A DNA stretch of 41,835 nucleotides from CAZEJK01 sp964512045 (GCA_964512045.1 CAZEJK010000017.1:1-41835), one strand, 5' to 3'. Counted from the first letter of the stretch, positions 1-7,455 are shown. Notes: a model not told the origin generated them from the letters alone. Program-made: numbers and translations.

Positions 1-1040
1 GCCGCCTGCGCTACGCCATCGAGGTGGGCCTGCACGCGGTGCTCGCCCTCGAGCCTCCGGACCCTGCCTCGACCGATCCGGGAGAGTCCGAGCTGGAGAT
101 GCCGTCGCCAGGCAGCCTCGATCCCGCGATGCTCGAGCTGTATCGGCACGCCGGCCGGATCGCCAAGGACGACATGCCGGTTCTGATCACCGGCGAGCCG
201 GGTACCGGCAAGGAGGTCCTGGCACACTGGATCCACGAACGCTCGCCACGCTCTACCCATCAGTTCGTCTCGGTCCATTGCGCGGCACTCCCCAGAACCT
301 TGCTCGAGCCGGAGCTGTTCGGCGTCGAGCCCGGAGTCATCGTTGGTGTCAACCGCCGTCACGGCCTGCTTGACCAGGCGAACGGCGGCACCATGTTCCT
401 CGACGACATCGCGGAGCTCGCACCGGAGCTCCAGGCCCGGTTGCTGCGTCTGCTCGAAGAGAGGTCGTTCTTCCGGGCGGGAGGAAGCGAGCCAGTGCCG
501 GTCGACGTGCGCATCGTGGTTGCCGCTACCACGGACCTCGCGGAGTTGGTCCGCGCGGGCCGGTTTCGTCAGGATCTCTACCACCGCCTGGCAGCGTTCG
601 TCGCCGATGTCCCGCCGCTGCGCCGGCGGCGGGACGACATCCCATTGCTCGCGGCCCACTTCTTCTACCGGGAGCTCGAGCGAACCGGTCAGCGCAGCCC
701 GGGAATCTCCCGCGCCGCCCTTGCGGCACTCAGCGACGCCCCATGGCCCGGCAACGTCCGCCAGCTAGCCCAGGAGATGACCCGAGCGGTACTTCTCCTC
801 GACCCGGGGGAGGCGCTCGACCTCGAGCACCTCTCGCCGCGCGTTCGCGGAGCCGATGTCGCCTCGAACCACCCGTCGCGCGTGCCGAACCTGCAGGAAG
901 CAGTCCGCCGGGCAGAGAGGGAGGCGTTTCGAAACGCGCTGGCGGCGTGCGCCGGCGACCCCGAGCGCGCTCGGGAGCTGCTGAGCGTTGGGCCGACCAC
1001 GTTCCACCGCAAGCTCAAGGAGCTCGAGCTCGAGAAGTAG
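1..1040 (+). CDS. AAA+ bacterial enhancer-binding protein (sigma-54 activator family), 5' end missing
   Basis: The frame is open from base 3, so the gene begins outside the window; an in-frame GTG at 24 is probably internal. Counting from that GTG, the AAA+ domain shows Walker A GEPGTGKE (57-64), the Walker B region FLDDI, an arginine-finger region (FRQDLYHRL) and PWPGNVRQL. A C-terminal Fis-type helix-turn-helix follows (about 295-337). The loop that contacts sigma-54, normally GAFTGA, reads GVIVGV (104-109). Family knowledge: members lacking GAFTGA usually do not activate sigma-54 RNA polymerase and may act on sigma-70 promoters or as repressors. A receiver, GAF or FHA sensor probably lies upstream. 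It is convergent with znuB, with the 1104-1259 palindrome between them. Confidence 0.9.
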   Translation, partial: RLRYAIEVGLHAVLALEPPDPASTDPGESELEMPSPGSLDPAMLELYRHAGRIAKDDMPVLITGEPGTGKEVLAHWIHERSPRSTHQFVSVHCAALPRTLLEPELFGVEPGVIVGVNRRHGLLDQANGGTMFLDDIAELAPELQARLLRLLEERSFFRAGGSEPVPVDVRIVVAATTDLAELVRAGRFRQDLYHRLAAFVADVPPLRRRRDDIPLLAAHFFYRELERTGQRSPGISRAALAALSDAPWPGNVRQLAQEMTRAVLLLDPGEALDLEHLSPRVRGADVASNHPSRVPNLQEAVRRAEREAFRNALAACAGDPERARELLSVGPTTFHRKLKELELEK

Positions 1041-1103
1041 CCTCGGCAGGAGTCCTCGGCTCCGAGCTCCAAAGCGCCCGCGGCCAACGTTACAACTGAA
1101 ACA

Positions 1104-1259
1104 TAAGCTGAGCGGTTCTGCCGGATGAGATGTGCCAAGATCCTGATGCTCCAGTGCTTCGGAAAAGCGCAGGCATACCCTGAGGTACGTCGAGCATTTT
1201 CCGAAGTCGCTGGAGCGCAGGAGATTGGTGCAGATCGCCGGCACGAACCGCTCAGCTTA
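1104..1259. repeat. 156-bp long imperfect palindrome between convergent genes
   Basis: The outer arms (1104-1124 and 1238-1259) match as inverted repeats over about 21 bases with one inserted base. Inner arms CTTCGGAAAA (1157-1166) and TTTTCCGAAG (1197-1206) are perfect. The centre is TACC-CTGA-GGTA (1176-1187), exactly at the midpoint. Nearly the whole element can fold into one long hairpin on either strand. Its right arm overlaps the znuB stop codon. It could be a REP/MITE-type repeat or a bidirectional terminator; there is no clear T-tract, so a repeat element is favoured. Confidence 0.85.
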
Positions 1260-2109
1260 GGTGAGAGCTGAATGAACGGGCGAGCCGCTTGCCGGCGAGG
1301 ACGAGCAGATAGACGGAGCCCGCGAGCACGATCGTCGTGGCGCCGGCAGGCAGGTCAGGGGCGTAGCTGACCGCGAGCCCGGCGGTGGTGAACAGTACGC
1401 TCAACGCCGCCGCCACCACCATCATGCTGCGCATCGTGGCCGTGAGATGGCCAGCGATCGCCACCGGCACACTGAGCAGTGCGATCACCAGCACGATGCC
1501 CACGACGCTCACCAGCAGCACGACCGTCAGAGCGGTCAGCACCAACAGCACCGAGTAGTACAGCTCCACCCGCAGCCCGCGCAGCCTGGCAAACTCCTCG
1601 TCGAAGCACACCGCTTGCAGCTGGGGACCCACCACCGCCACCAGCCCGAGCACCACCGCATCGAGCACGACCATCAGCCACAGGTCGTTCGCCGACACCA
1701 GCAGGATATTGCCGAACAGGTAGCTCATGAGATCCTGGTTGTACCCGGGGGTCTGCGCGATGAACAGGATTCCGACCGCCATCCCCACCGCCCATAGCGC
1801 CCCGATGACGGTATCCTCCCGCTCCCGGGCCGTTCGCGTCACCACGCCGATCACCAGCGCCGCCAGCAGTGCGGCCACCACGGCGCCGAGCATCGGATCG
1901 GCCCAGCTCTGACCATGGACGACCTGGAGCCACCGCGCCGCTCCCAGCCCGCCAAGCACGGAGTGGGCAATCGCTCCGGCGATCGCGGTGATCCGGCGAA
2001 CCACCACATAGGTCCCCACCACGCCACATGCGACGCCCGCCAGCACCCCTGCGAGCAGGGCGTACTGAAGGAACGCGTGGTCCATGAGAGCGTCGAAGAA
2101 GAGCATCAT
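1252..2109 (-). CDS. znuB: Zinc/manganese ABC transporter permease ZnuB
   Basis: This 285-residue protein is almost entirely hydrophobic, with about eight membrane segments, and fits the ABC-3 family of metal permeases (FecCD-like fold; typical length 260-290). It forms the inner-membrane channel through which Zn(II) delivered by ZnuA is imported using ATP hydrolysis by ZnuC. Its ATG overlaps the znuC TGA in an ATGA arrangement (2106-2109), indicating translational coupling. It is the last gene of the regulator-znuA-znuC-znuB operon. The stop codon lies inside the right arm of the 1104-1259 palindrome. Zinc rather than manganese is inferred from the His-rich loop in ZnuA and from the Cys/His-rich regulator. 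Confidence 0.92.
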   Translation of the reverse strand: MMLFFDALMDHAFLQYALLAGVLAGVACGVVGTYVVVRRITAIAGAIAHSVLGGLGAARWLQVVHGQSWADPMLGAVVAALLAALVIGVVTRTAREREDTVIGALWAVGMAVGILFIAQTPGYNQDLMSYLFGNILLVSANDLWLMVVLDAVVLGLVAVVGPQLQAVCFDEEFARLRGLRVELYYSVLLVLTALTVVLLVSVVGIVLVIALLSVPVAIAGHLTATMRSMMVVAAALSVLFTTAGLAVSYAPDLPAGATTIVLAGSVYLLVLAGKRLARSFSSHLS

Positions 2110-2852
2110 AGGGAGTGTCCGTGGTGCACCAGTCGCACATCGCCGCCGTACAGGTCTGCAATCATCGAGCCGTCCAGCTCGGTTGTGGGATGCAGCTCCA
2201 CCGTCGTGCGCACGCAGATCACAGTCCGCACAACCGAGGCGACAAACCCGAGGTCGTGGGAGACCAGAACCACTGTTCCGCTCTCGTTGAACGCCTCGAG
2301 GAGGCTGACGAACTGCTGCTCCGCCGCACGATCGAGCCCGGCGGCCGGCTCGTCGAGCAGCAGCAGCTCGGGCTGACAGACGAGCGCGCGTGCCAGCAGC
2401 ACTCGTTGCCGCTGCCCGCCGGAAAGCTCCGAGAACGCCCGTCGCCCGAAGCCGCCGAGACCGACTCGCTCGAGCGTCTCCTCAGCAGCGTCACGGTCTC
2501 GCCGACCGTACCGGCCGATCCTGCGGCCCGGACCGAGTCGCCCCATCAGCACCACGTCGATCACCCGCACCGGAAAGCTCGGGTCCAGGGAAGCATACTG
2601 CGGAAGGTACCCGATCCGCGGCCGAGCACGGTGTGGCGTCGTGCCGAGCACCTCCACAGCACCCGTGGATGGTTCGATCAACCCCAAGATGAGCTTGGCG
2701 AGCGTCGTCTTGCCGCCGCCGTTCGGCCCGATCACGCTCGCGAAGTCGAGCGGCTCGATGGCGAGCGAGACATCTTTCAGGACAGGATGTCGCCCGTCGT
2801 AGCTGAACGACACGCCGTCGAGGCGGATCACCGGCTCCTGCTGCTCAGTCAT
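2106..2852 (-). CDS. znuC: Zinc ABC transporter ATP-binding protein ZnuC
   Basis: This 248-residue ABC ATPase has Walker A GPNGGGKT (42-49), signature LSGGQ (143-147) and Walker B LLLLDEP (163-169), and a length typical of ZnuC/MntB-type ATPases. The start is placed at the ATG at 2850-2852 because the family N-terminus (a beta-strand RLDGVSFSY shortly after the start) begins there; the frame stays open upstream but overlaps znuA. It overlaps the end of znuA by 8 bases and the start of znuB by 4, so the three genes are almost certainly co-translated. It powers zinc uptake on the cytoplasmic face of the membrane. Confidence 0.94.
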   Translation of the reverse strand: MTEQQEPVIRLDGVSFSYDGRHPVLKDVSLAIEPLDFASVIGPNGGGKTTLAKLILGLIEPSTGAVEVLGTTPHRARPRIGYLPQYASLDPSFPVRVIDVVLMGRLGPGRRIGRYGRRDRDAAEETLERVGLGGFGRRAFSELSGGQRQRVLLARALVCQPELLLLDEPAAGLDRAAEQQFVSLLEAFNESGTVVLVSHDLGFVASVVRTVICVRTTVELHPTTELDGSMIADLYGGDVRLVHHGHSL

Positions 2853-3732
2853 CCCCGCTCCCGACGTGATCTGCGATCGTGTCGGCAATGTGACGGATCG
2901 TGGCGATCGGATCCCGCTGGAGCGGATCCAGCGGCACCACCTCGCCGTCCAAAGCCTCGGCCACGGCCTCTGCTGCACTCTGTGAGAACTGTGGTTGGAC
3001 GAACACGGCCCTCGCGCCAACCGACCGGGCCTGGGCCACGACCTCGGCCAGCTGCCGGGGGCTTGGCGCGTTGCCGCTCACCTCGACGGCGACCTGCTCG
3101 AGACCGTAGCGACGCGTGAAGTACCCGTAGGCGGGATGGAACACCAGCACCGCCTCGCCGCGAAGGCTCTCCAGCCTTCTCTGCACCCACGCATCGAGCT
3201 CAGTGAGCTGGGCTTCTAGGTCCTCCAAACGCGCGCGATACCCATCAGCATGTGCAGGGTCCACTGTCGACAGGGCCTCGCAGACGGTCACAGCATGTTG
3301 CTGAAGTCGATAGGGATCCAGCCAGACGTGGGGATCCAGCTGCTCGTGACCATGGTCGTGGTCCCCGTGTCCGGCGTGCGAGCCGCCGATTGGAACACGC
3401 TCGATTCCCTCGAGACCATCCACGACCGTAACCTTCGTGAGCACGCTTTGCGCACGCTGAACGAGAGTCCGCTCGAACGGAACACCGATGGTCACCAGCA
3501 GATCCGCCCCGGCCAGTGCCTCGAGCTGTCGCGGCGTCGGCTCGTACGTCGCCGGCGATCCGGCCGGTGGAATCAGCACGTGAACGCGCACTCGTTCTCC
3601 GCCGATCCGCTCGACCAGTCCTGCCTGAGGCTGGATGCTGACCCATACCTCCAACGGTTCCGTCGATGTCGCCGTCGCGGCTACCAGAAGACAGCACGCA
3701 CTCAGCAGCACGATCGGCCATCGGGTCGGCAT
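2845..3732 (-). CDS. znuA: Periplasmic zinc-binding protein ZnuA
   Basis: This 295-residue cluster A-I metal-binding protein starts at MPTRWP, preceded by GAGGTG; an ATG 13 codons upstream is less likely. Residues 1-22 form a signal peptide with a hydrophobic core. A His-rich loop (HAGHGDHDHGHE, 119-130) typical of zinc-specific ZnuA precedes the metal-ligand motif DPHVWLDP (H135); a further ligand lies in VFHPAYGYF. The first usual ligand, the His of the DPHxYEP motif, is replaced: here the sequence reads SPATYEP (59-65). It begins one base after the regulator gene's stop codon. It captures zinc in the periplasm and hands it to ZnuB. Confidence 0.92.
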   Translation of the reverse strand: MPTRWPIVLLSACCLLVAATATSTEPLEVWVSIQPQAGLVERIGGERVRVHVLIPPAGSPATYEPTPRQLEALAGADLLVTIGVPFERTLVQRAQSVLTKVTVVDGLEGIERVPIGGSHAGHGDHDHGHEQLDPHVWLDPYRLQQHAVTVCEALSTVDPAHADGYRARLEDLEAQLTELDAWVQRRLESLRGEAVLVFHPAYGYFTRRYGLEQVAVEVSGNAPSPRQLAEVVAQARSVGARAVFVQPQFSQSAAEAVAEALDGEVVPLDPLQRDPIATIRHIADTIADHVGSGDD

Positions 3733-3733
3733 C

Positions 3734-3994
3734 TCACACCTCGGCCGCTTTGCAGACGATCGTCTGCTCATGGCAGTGGCGACAGGTCTGCACCGAGTGG
3801 GTCTGCGAAAGCTCGTGCCAATGGCGACGCTGGTTCGGGCTCAACACACCGGTACCGTTGCACATCGGGCACACTCCGTCCAGCGCCGCGAGAATCGCCG
3901 CACGAATGAACTGGGATCGGTTGACAATCCCCTCCATGGCCTCCACCAACGCAGAATCGGCCTTGAACGTGATGGTCTGATACGACTCTGGCAT
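3734..3994 (-). CDS. Ribbon-helix-helix (CopG/NikR-like) regulator with Cys/His metal-binding tail, probable zinc sensor
   Basis: This 86-residue protein is the first gene of the znu operon. Residues 1-40 look like a ribbon-helix-helix DNA-binding domain (beta-strand YQTITFKAD, then two helices with NRSQFIRAAI). The tail carries CPMC (42-45), several His residues, and CRHCHE (71-76): two CxxC pairs able to hold a metal ion. The start is fixed by SD GGAGGTGG (3997-4004). A perfect 15-bp dyad overlaps the promoter just upstream. I infer an autoregulated zinc-responsive repressor taking the place of Zur. The NikR ACT-like nickel domain is absent, so this is not NikR. The DNA-binding assignment is fairly secure; zinc sensing is inference. 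Confidence 0.82.
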   Translation of the reverse strand: MPESYQTITFKADSALVEAMEGIVNRSQFIRAAILAALDGVCPMCNGTGVLSPNQRRHWHELSQTHSVQTCRHCHEQTIVCKAAEV

Positions 3995-4005
3995 CGCCAC
4001 CTCCG

Positions 4006-4020
4006 TAATACAGAGTATTA
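4006..4020 (-). promoter_or_regulatory. Perfect dyad TAATAC-N3-GTATTA, probable operator of the znu operon
   Basis: On the minus strand the sequence is TAATACTCTGTATTA, a perfect inverted repeat with 6-bp arms. It covers the -10 element and the presumed transcription start, one base upstream of the SD of the ribbon-helix-helix gene. A dimer or tetramer bound here would block RNA polymerase. It resembles neither a Zur box nor the NikR site, which has a much longer spacer. Confidence 0.75.
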
Positions 4021-4041
4021 CCATATCGGCGCCAGTGTCAA
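4012..4041 (-). promoter_or_regulatory. Sigma-70 type promoter of the regulator-znuACB operon
   Basis: The -35 element TTGACA is a perfect consensus (4036-4041); the -10 is TACTCT (4012-4017) with an 18-bp spacer. The predicted start is about 4005, giving a leader of only about 11 bases. The -10 lies inside the 4006-4020 dyad. Confidence 0.65.
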
Positions 4042-4089
4042 GACACCGACGAGAAGCTGGGCGGATGCTACCGTCTGTCGGAGCACTTT

Positions 4090-4135
4090 GGCGACTCAAA
4101 CATCCCGCATCTTCGAAAGTTCGAAGCAAAACGCG
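4090..4135. repeat. Dispersed intergenic repeat, copy A
   Basis: This is one of four copies of a repeat with consensus GGCgaCTCAAgcAtCCCgcATCTTC followed by a CGAGGCacGCGCCGG-like end. In this copy the core contains the perfect small hairpin CTTCGAA-AG-TTCGAAG (4111-4126). The other copies are at 7456, 18328 and 30875. It lies upstream of the znu promoter and is followed directly by the heptamer tract at 4137. Confidence 0.7.
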
Positions 4136-4136
4136 T

Positions 4137-4164
4137 GAGTGCAGAGTCCAGAGTTCAGAGTTCG
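4137..4164. repeat. Degenerate heptamer tandem repeat (four units)
   Basis: The four consecutive 7-base units are GAGTGCA, GAGTCCA, GAGTTCA and GAGTTCG. A related five-unit tract lies at 40015-40049, and both are followed by a pyrimidine-rich CCCTCCC stretch. They resemble the short tandem heptamers known from cyanobacterial intergenic regions. Confidence 0.7.
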
Positions 4165-4246
4165 GAAGGCCGCCCTCCCGCCCCGGAGCCTGCTCTGCAC
4201 GCTTCAAGGATCGAAGAGTGGTGGAGGCGCTTGCAGCAAGGGCCGA

Positions 4247-4287
4247 TGGGTGGGTGGGGGAGCTCATGCCCAACGCGGCCGCGGGCC
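4247..4287. repeat. G-rich block shared with 7593-7624
   Basis: The segment starts with TGGGTGGGTGGGGGAG and continues through CCAACGCGGCCG. The same string (without an eight-base insert) occurs at 7593-7624. In both places it sits about 110-150 bases beyond a dispersed repeat copy, near the 3' end of a minus-strand gene, so the two loci share a bipartite element. The G-runs could form a quadruplex. Confidence 0.6.
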
Positions 4288-4340
4288 GCAACCAAAGGGG
4301 TGCTCCGGAGCTGCCGGTCCCGCGGCCGCGTTGGTCCGTA

Positions 4341-5696
4341 TCACCCGAGGAACGGCGTGTTCACGCTCTGCTCGTCGAACCGACGCCAGATCTCAGGCGC
4401 GAGCTCTCGGGCTCGGGCGCTGAGCTGCGCCAAGTCGATGGTGGTGAGCTCGAAGTCCCGGAGCACGACCCGTCCGCGAGCGACCGTGTGGCGGATCGGC
4501 GCCTCGCTCGCCGCATACAGCACATGACCGGTGAGGTTTCGCGACGTCAGGGGAGTTGGAGGGGGTGCGTCGATCACAGCGAGATCCGCCGGGGCTCCGG
4601 GAGCCAGCACACCGAGCAGTGGCTCGCTGAGGATCCTTCTCGCAACGGCCACGTTCCGCTGGAGCAGCGCCTCTGTCTCGGCGAAACCGCCTGCTGGCAT
4701 GCCTTTGGCGTGTCGCTGCATGAGGAAGGCAGCTCGTGCGCTCCGCATCATTGCCGACGTCATCCCGTCGGTACCGAGGCCGACCCCGCAGCCGGCGCGG
4801 CGCGTAGCGTCCAGATCGAGCAGACCGACTCCGTTGTTGGCGTTGGACTCTGGAGCATGGACGATGGTGGCGTCGGCAGCGGCCACTCGCTCCAGGTCAG
4901 CGAGCTCGAGGTGGATTCCATGTGCCAACAGGGTCTTCGGACCCAGGAGCCCGTGCCGTTCCAGCCGCTCCACCGGAGTCGCCCCGAACTCCTTTCGCGA
5001 TGCCTCGACATCCAACCTGCCCTCCGCGGCGTGCAGATGGCACCCCAACGACGCACCTCCAGAAGCCGCGGCCGCGGCGAGGGTCTGCTCGCGAACGGTG
5101 AAGCTGGCGTGGAGACCGATCATTCCGCGGAGCCTCGGCGTTCCCGCCACCGCCGTCGCAAACCGACGGGTCTCTTCAAGCCCCTCCTTCGCTCCCTCCG
5201 GACCGTTCCGGTCCGTGACCTCGTAACACAGGACCGCTGCCAGCCCTGCTGCATCGACGACCTGGCCGATGACATCGAGGACCCCGCCGATGCACCGCGG
5301 CGAAGCATGGTGATCGAAGACGGTGGTGCACCCCCAGCGCACACACTCCGCCACGGCGATCTCCGCTGACAGCTGCACGGCTTCGAGGGTCAGTGCTCGG
5401 TCCAGCCGCCACCACAGGCGATCGAGCACAGTCTGAAACGAGTCGATGCCACCCCCTGGATCGAGACCACGCGAGAACGTGGAGTAGAAGTGATGGTGCA
5501 GGTTGATCAGCCCGGGCCCAATGATCCCGCCGTGCGCGTCCAGCACCTCGGCTTCGCGGCAGACCCGCCGCACGTCGGGCTCCGCTCCAACTGCCACAAT
5601 CTGGCCGCCTCGCCAACCCACCGCGCCCGCCTCGATCGTCTCACCACCGGCCCAGGCGGTCACCACCGGGCCTCCGCGCAGTATGATCTCGGTCAT
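4341..5696 (-). CDS. ssnA: SsnA-like aminohydrolase (amidohydrolase superfamily)
   Basis: This 451-residue amidohydrolase has metal ligands HHH (67-69), HLH (H220, H222), H259 and D310 in GTDG. Motifs LWWRLDRAL (94-102), DHHASP (128-133) and TDRNG (161-165) match SsnA, the putative aminohydrolase encoded with selenium-dependent molybdenum hydroxylases in purine catabolism. The start is the ATG with SD AAGGAG. It follows the PqqD-like gene by 30 bases on the same strand and is probably its operon partner. Substrate is unproven; deamination of an aromatic heterocycle such as a purine or related base is expected. A molybdenum hydroxylase lies at the far end of the window (41321), though 36 kb away. 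Confidence 0.85.
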   Translation of the reverse strand: MTEIILRGGPVVTAWAGGETIEAGAVGWRGGQIVAVGAEPDVRRVCREAEVLDAHGGIIGPGLINLHHHFYSTFSRGLDPGGGIDSFQTVLDRLWWRLDRALTLEAVQLSAEIAVAECVRWGCTTVFDHHASPRCIGGVLDVIGQVVDAAGLAAVLCYEVTDRNGPEGAKEGLEETRRFATAVAGTPRLRGMIGLHASFTVREQTLAAAAASGGASLGCHLHAAEGRLDVEASRKEFGATPVERLERHGLLGPKTLLAHGIHLELADLERVAAADATIVHAPESNANNGVGLLDLDATRRAGCGVGLGTDGMTSAMMRSARAAFLMQRHAKGMPAGGFAETEALLQRNVAVARRILSEPLLGVLAPGAPADLAVIDAPPPTPLTSRNLTGHVLYAASEAPIRHTVARGRVVLRDFELTTIDLAQLSARARELAPEIWRRFDEQSVNTPFLG

Positions 5697-5726
5697 CGAA
5701 CACTCCTTCGCTGTGGCTCGGTGTGC

Positions 5727-6017
5727 TCACCCGTCCGATGTGGGCTCGAGTATCGAGGACAGGTCGTTGCAGAAGTCCTCGAGATCCCGCCGGGCCATCT
5801 CATCATTGACCTCGAACACGGTCACGATCCGCTCCACGAGACGCTCGCGCTCCGTCACGCCGCGTCCCACCTCCTCGACGACGAACATCCCCGTCTCGTT
5901 CAGCGAGAACACCTGAAGGCTGTCCACATCGAGCAGGACTCCGGTGTCGTCGACCAGCTTCGTCGCCGTCAACGTCTCCCGTCGCAGGCTTTCGCCCAGA
6001 AGCTCCAGCACTTCCAT
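5727..6017 (-). CDS. PqqD-family protein (RiPP recognition element fold), free-standing
   Basis: This 96-residue protein starts after a strong SD (GGAGGTG, spacing 3-4). The frame is open further upstream, but this start gives the family length. The pattern is that of PqqD: a strand GVLLDVDSLQVFSLN (26-40), then ETGMFVVEEV with the LN-x-tG turn, a threonine-containing loop, and helical IVTVFEV...DLEDFCNDL (64-86). PqqD domains bind leader peptides for radical SAM or other RiPP-modifying enzymes. No precursor peptide, radical SAM maturase or HPr-kinase-like partner is adjacent. The downstream gene is the SsnA-like aminohydrolase. Function in this setting is unknown. Confidence 0.75.
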   Translation of the reverse strand: MEVLELLGESLRRETLTATKLVDDTGVLLDVDSLQVFSLNETGMFVVEEVGRGVTERERLVERIVTVFEVNDEMARRDLEDFCNDLSSILEPTSDG

Positions 6018-6120
6018 CCGCACCTCCGAGTCGTTGGTTGCGCGGTCCCGCACAGTGTACGCGTCCGGCCCTTGCCACAGTAGCACCAGCTCCGTACCAT
6101 GATCACTCGGTACGACGACG

Positions 6121-7443
6121 ATGCAGCGTGCGGAGTTCGGCGAGTTCCTCCTCAAGGAGCACCTCCTCACCCGGTCCCAGCTGACGCGGGCACGGGAGAT
6201 GCAGCTTGTCCACGGCGCCCACCTCGACTCCATCCTGCTCTCCCTGAGTGCGCTCGAGGAGCCGGCTCTGCTCGAGGCCGTCGGGCGGTTTTGCACCGCA
6301 CGCACGGTGACCGCATCCGAGCTGGCGTTGGCCAGCTCGAATGAGATCCAGATGGTTCCCCGCCGCCTGGCGAAGCGGTACCAGGTGGTGCCATTCCGCC
6401 TCGAAGGCAAGACCCTGTACGTCGCGTGCATGGACACCACTGACGTCTTGGTGGAGGACGAGGTGGCGTTTCTCACCGGATGCCAGATCCGCAGCTGCGT
6501 CGGCCTCCAGATCCGAGTGCTCGAAGCGCTGCACCGGTACTACGGTATTCAGCAACCGACGTTCTTCGTCGCCCTCTCGAGGCAGCTCGCCCACGCCCGA
6601 TCCAAGCCTCAGCCCACGAAGACGCCCAGCACGTCCACCCCCGGTAGCACGGTCACCACCGCTCCTGCCGACCCCACTGACGCCGACACACAGCCGATTC
6701 CAGACGCCCCGTCCCGACCCGCTGCAGCCCCTCGACCACAGGCGGCCGATGTCATGGAGCTGAGCGACGAAGACCTGCAGCTGTTTCCATCGCTGGCCAC
6801 GGAGACCGAGCCGATCGTAGGGAGCGCGTCGACCGAGCCAGTGCCGGGAGACGACACGCCGCCCCCGCTCGAACCCCTCCGTGCGGCGCCTGTGGCTGAG
6901 CCACCGCGGCCTCCGGCCTCAGTCCGTCTGCACGATCCAGAGCTTTCACCGGATGAGCGTCTGATCGCTGCCGGAGAGGAGCTTCTGGACGTCGAGCTGC
7001 GCGACGAGATTGCCGACGTGATCCTCGCCTACTGCGCGCCGTACCTGCGCCGTCGGATGCTGCTGATGGTGCGCAAGGACCGGATCATCGGCTGGCGAGG
7101 CGACGGTGAGGGGATCGATCCGGAGTCGATCCGAGCGATCGAGATTCCCAGCGGCGATCCGTCGGTCTTCTACGCTCTGCTGCAAGGTCAGAGCTTCTGG
7201 CTCGGGAGCCTACCGCCGATGCCACGCAACAGCGAGCTGGTGTTTGCCCTCGGTGGAGACCCGCCTCCGGACTGCCTCATCCTACCGGTCATCCTGCGCG
7301 GCAAGACTGTCTGCTTCCTGTACGGAGACAATCTCGATCACGGTGTCGGCAGCGCCCCGATGGCCAGGCTCCGTCGTCTCGTATCGAAGGCTACCTTGGC
7401 GTTCGAGGTGTACATCTTGAAAAACAAGATCCGACAGCTGTAG
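6121..7443 (+). CDS. MshEN (GspE N-terminal) domain protein with Pro/Thr-rich linker and C-terminal domain
   Basis: This 440-residue protein lacks the secretion ATPase. Residues 1-140 look like an MshEN domain (FGEFLLKEHLLTRSQLTRARE, then RYQVVPFRLEGKTLYVAC). Residues 155-285 are a Pro/Thr/Glu-rich linker. Residues 285-440 form a compact domain (LLMVRKDRIIGWRG, FALGG) that may be GAF-like, as seen in other deltaproteobacterial regulators. MshEN domains can bind cyclic di-GMP. The usual Arg before LG is Glu here, so binding is uncertain. An in-frame TGA at 6100 leaves the ATG at 6121 as the first start; no SD is visible. It is divergent from the PqqD-like gene. A GGDEF protein is encoded at 12743. 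Confidence 0.7.
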   Translation: MQRAEFGEFLLKEHLLTRSQLTRAREMQLVHGAHLDSILLSLSALEEPALLEAVGRFCTARTVTASELALASSNEIQMVPRRLAKRYQVVPFRLEGKTLYVACMDTTDVLVEDEVAFLTGCQIRSCVGLQIRVLEALHRYYGIQQPTFFVALSRQLAHARSKPQPTKTPSTSTPGSTVTTAPADPTDADTQPIPDAPSRPAAAPRPQAADVMELSDEDLQLFPSLATETEPIVGSASTEPVPGDDTPPPLEPLRAAPVAEPPRPPASVRLHDPELSPDERLIAAGEELLDVELRDEIADVILAYCAPYLRRRMLLMVRKDRIIGWRGDGEGIDPESIRAIEIPSGDPSVFYALLQGQSFWLGSLPPMPRNSELVFALGGDPPPDCLILPVILRGKTVCFLYGDNLDHGVGSAPMARLRRLVSKATLAFEVYILKNKIRQL

Positions 7444-7455
7444 CGACCGGTTGTT

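Noticed and set aside
4035..5369. 444-codon plus-strand open frame opposite the SsnA-like gene
   Set aside because: It is the antisense shadow of a well-supported amidohydrolase gene and has no SD or family pattern.
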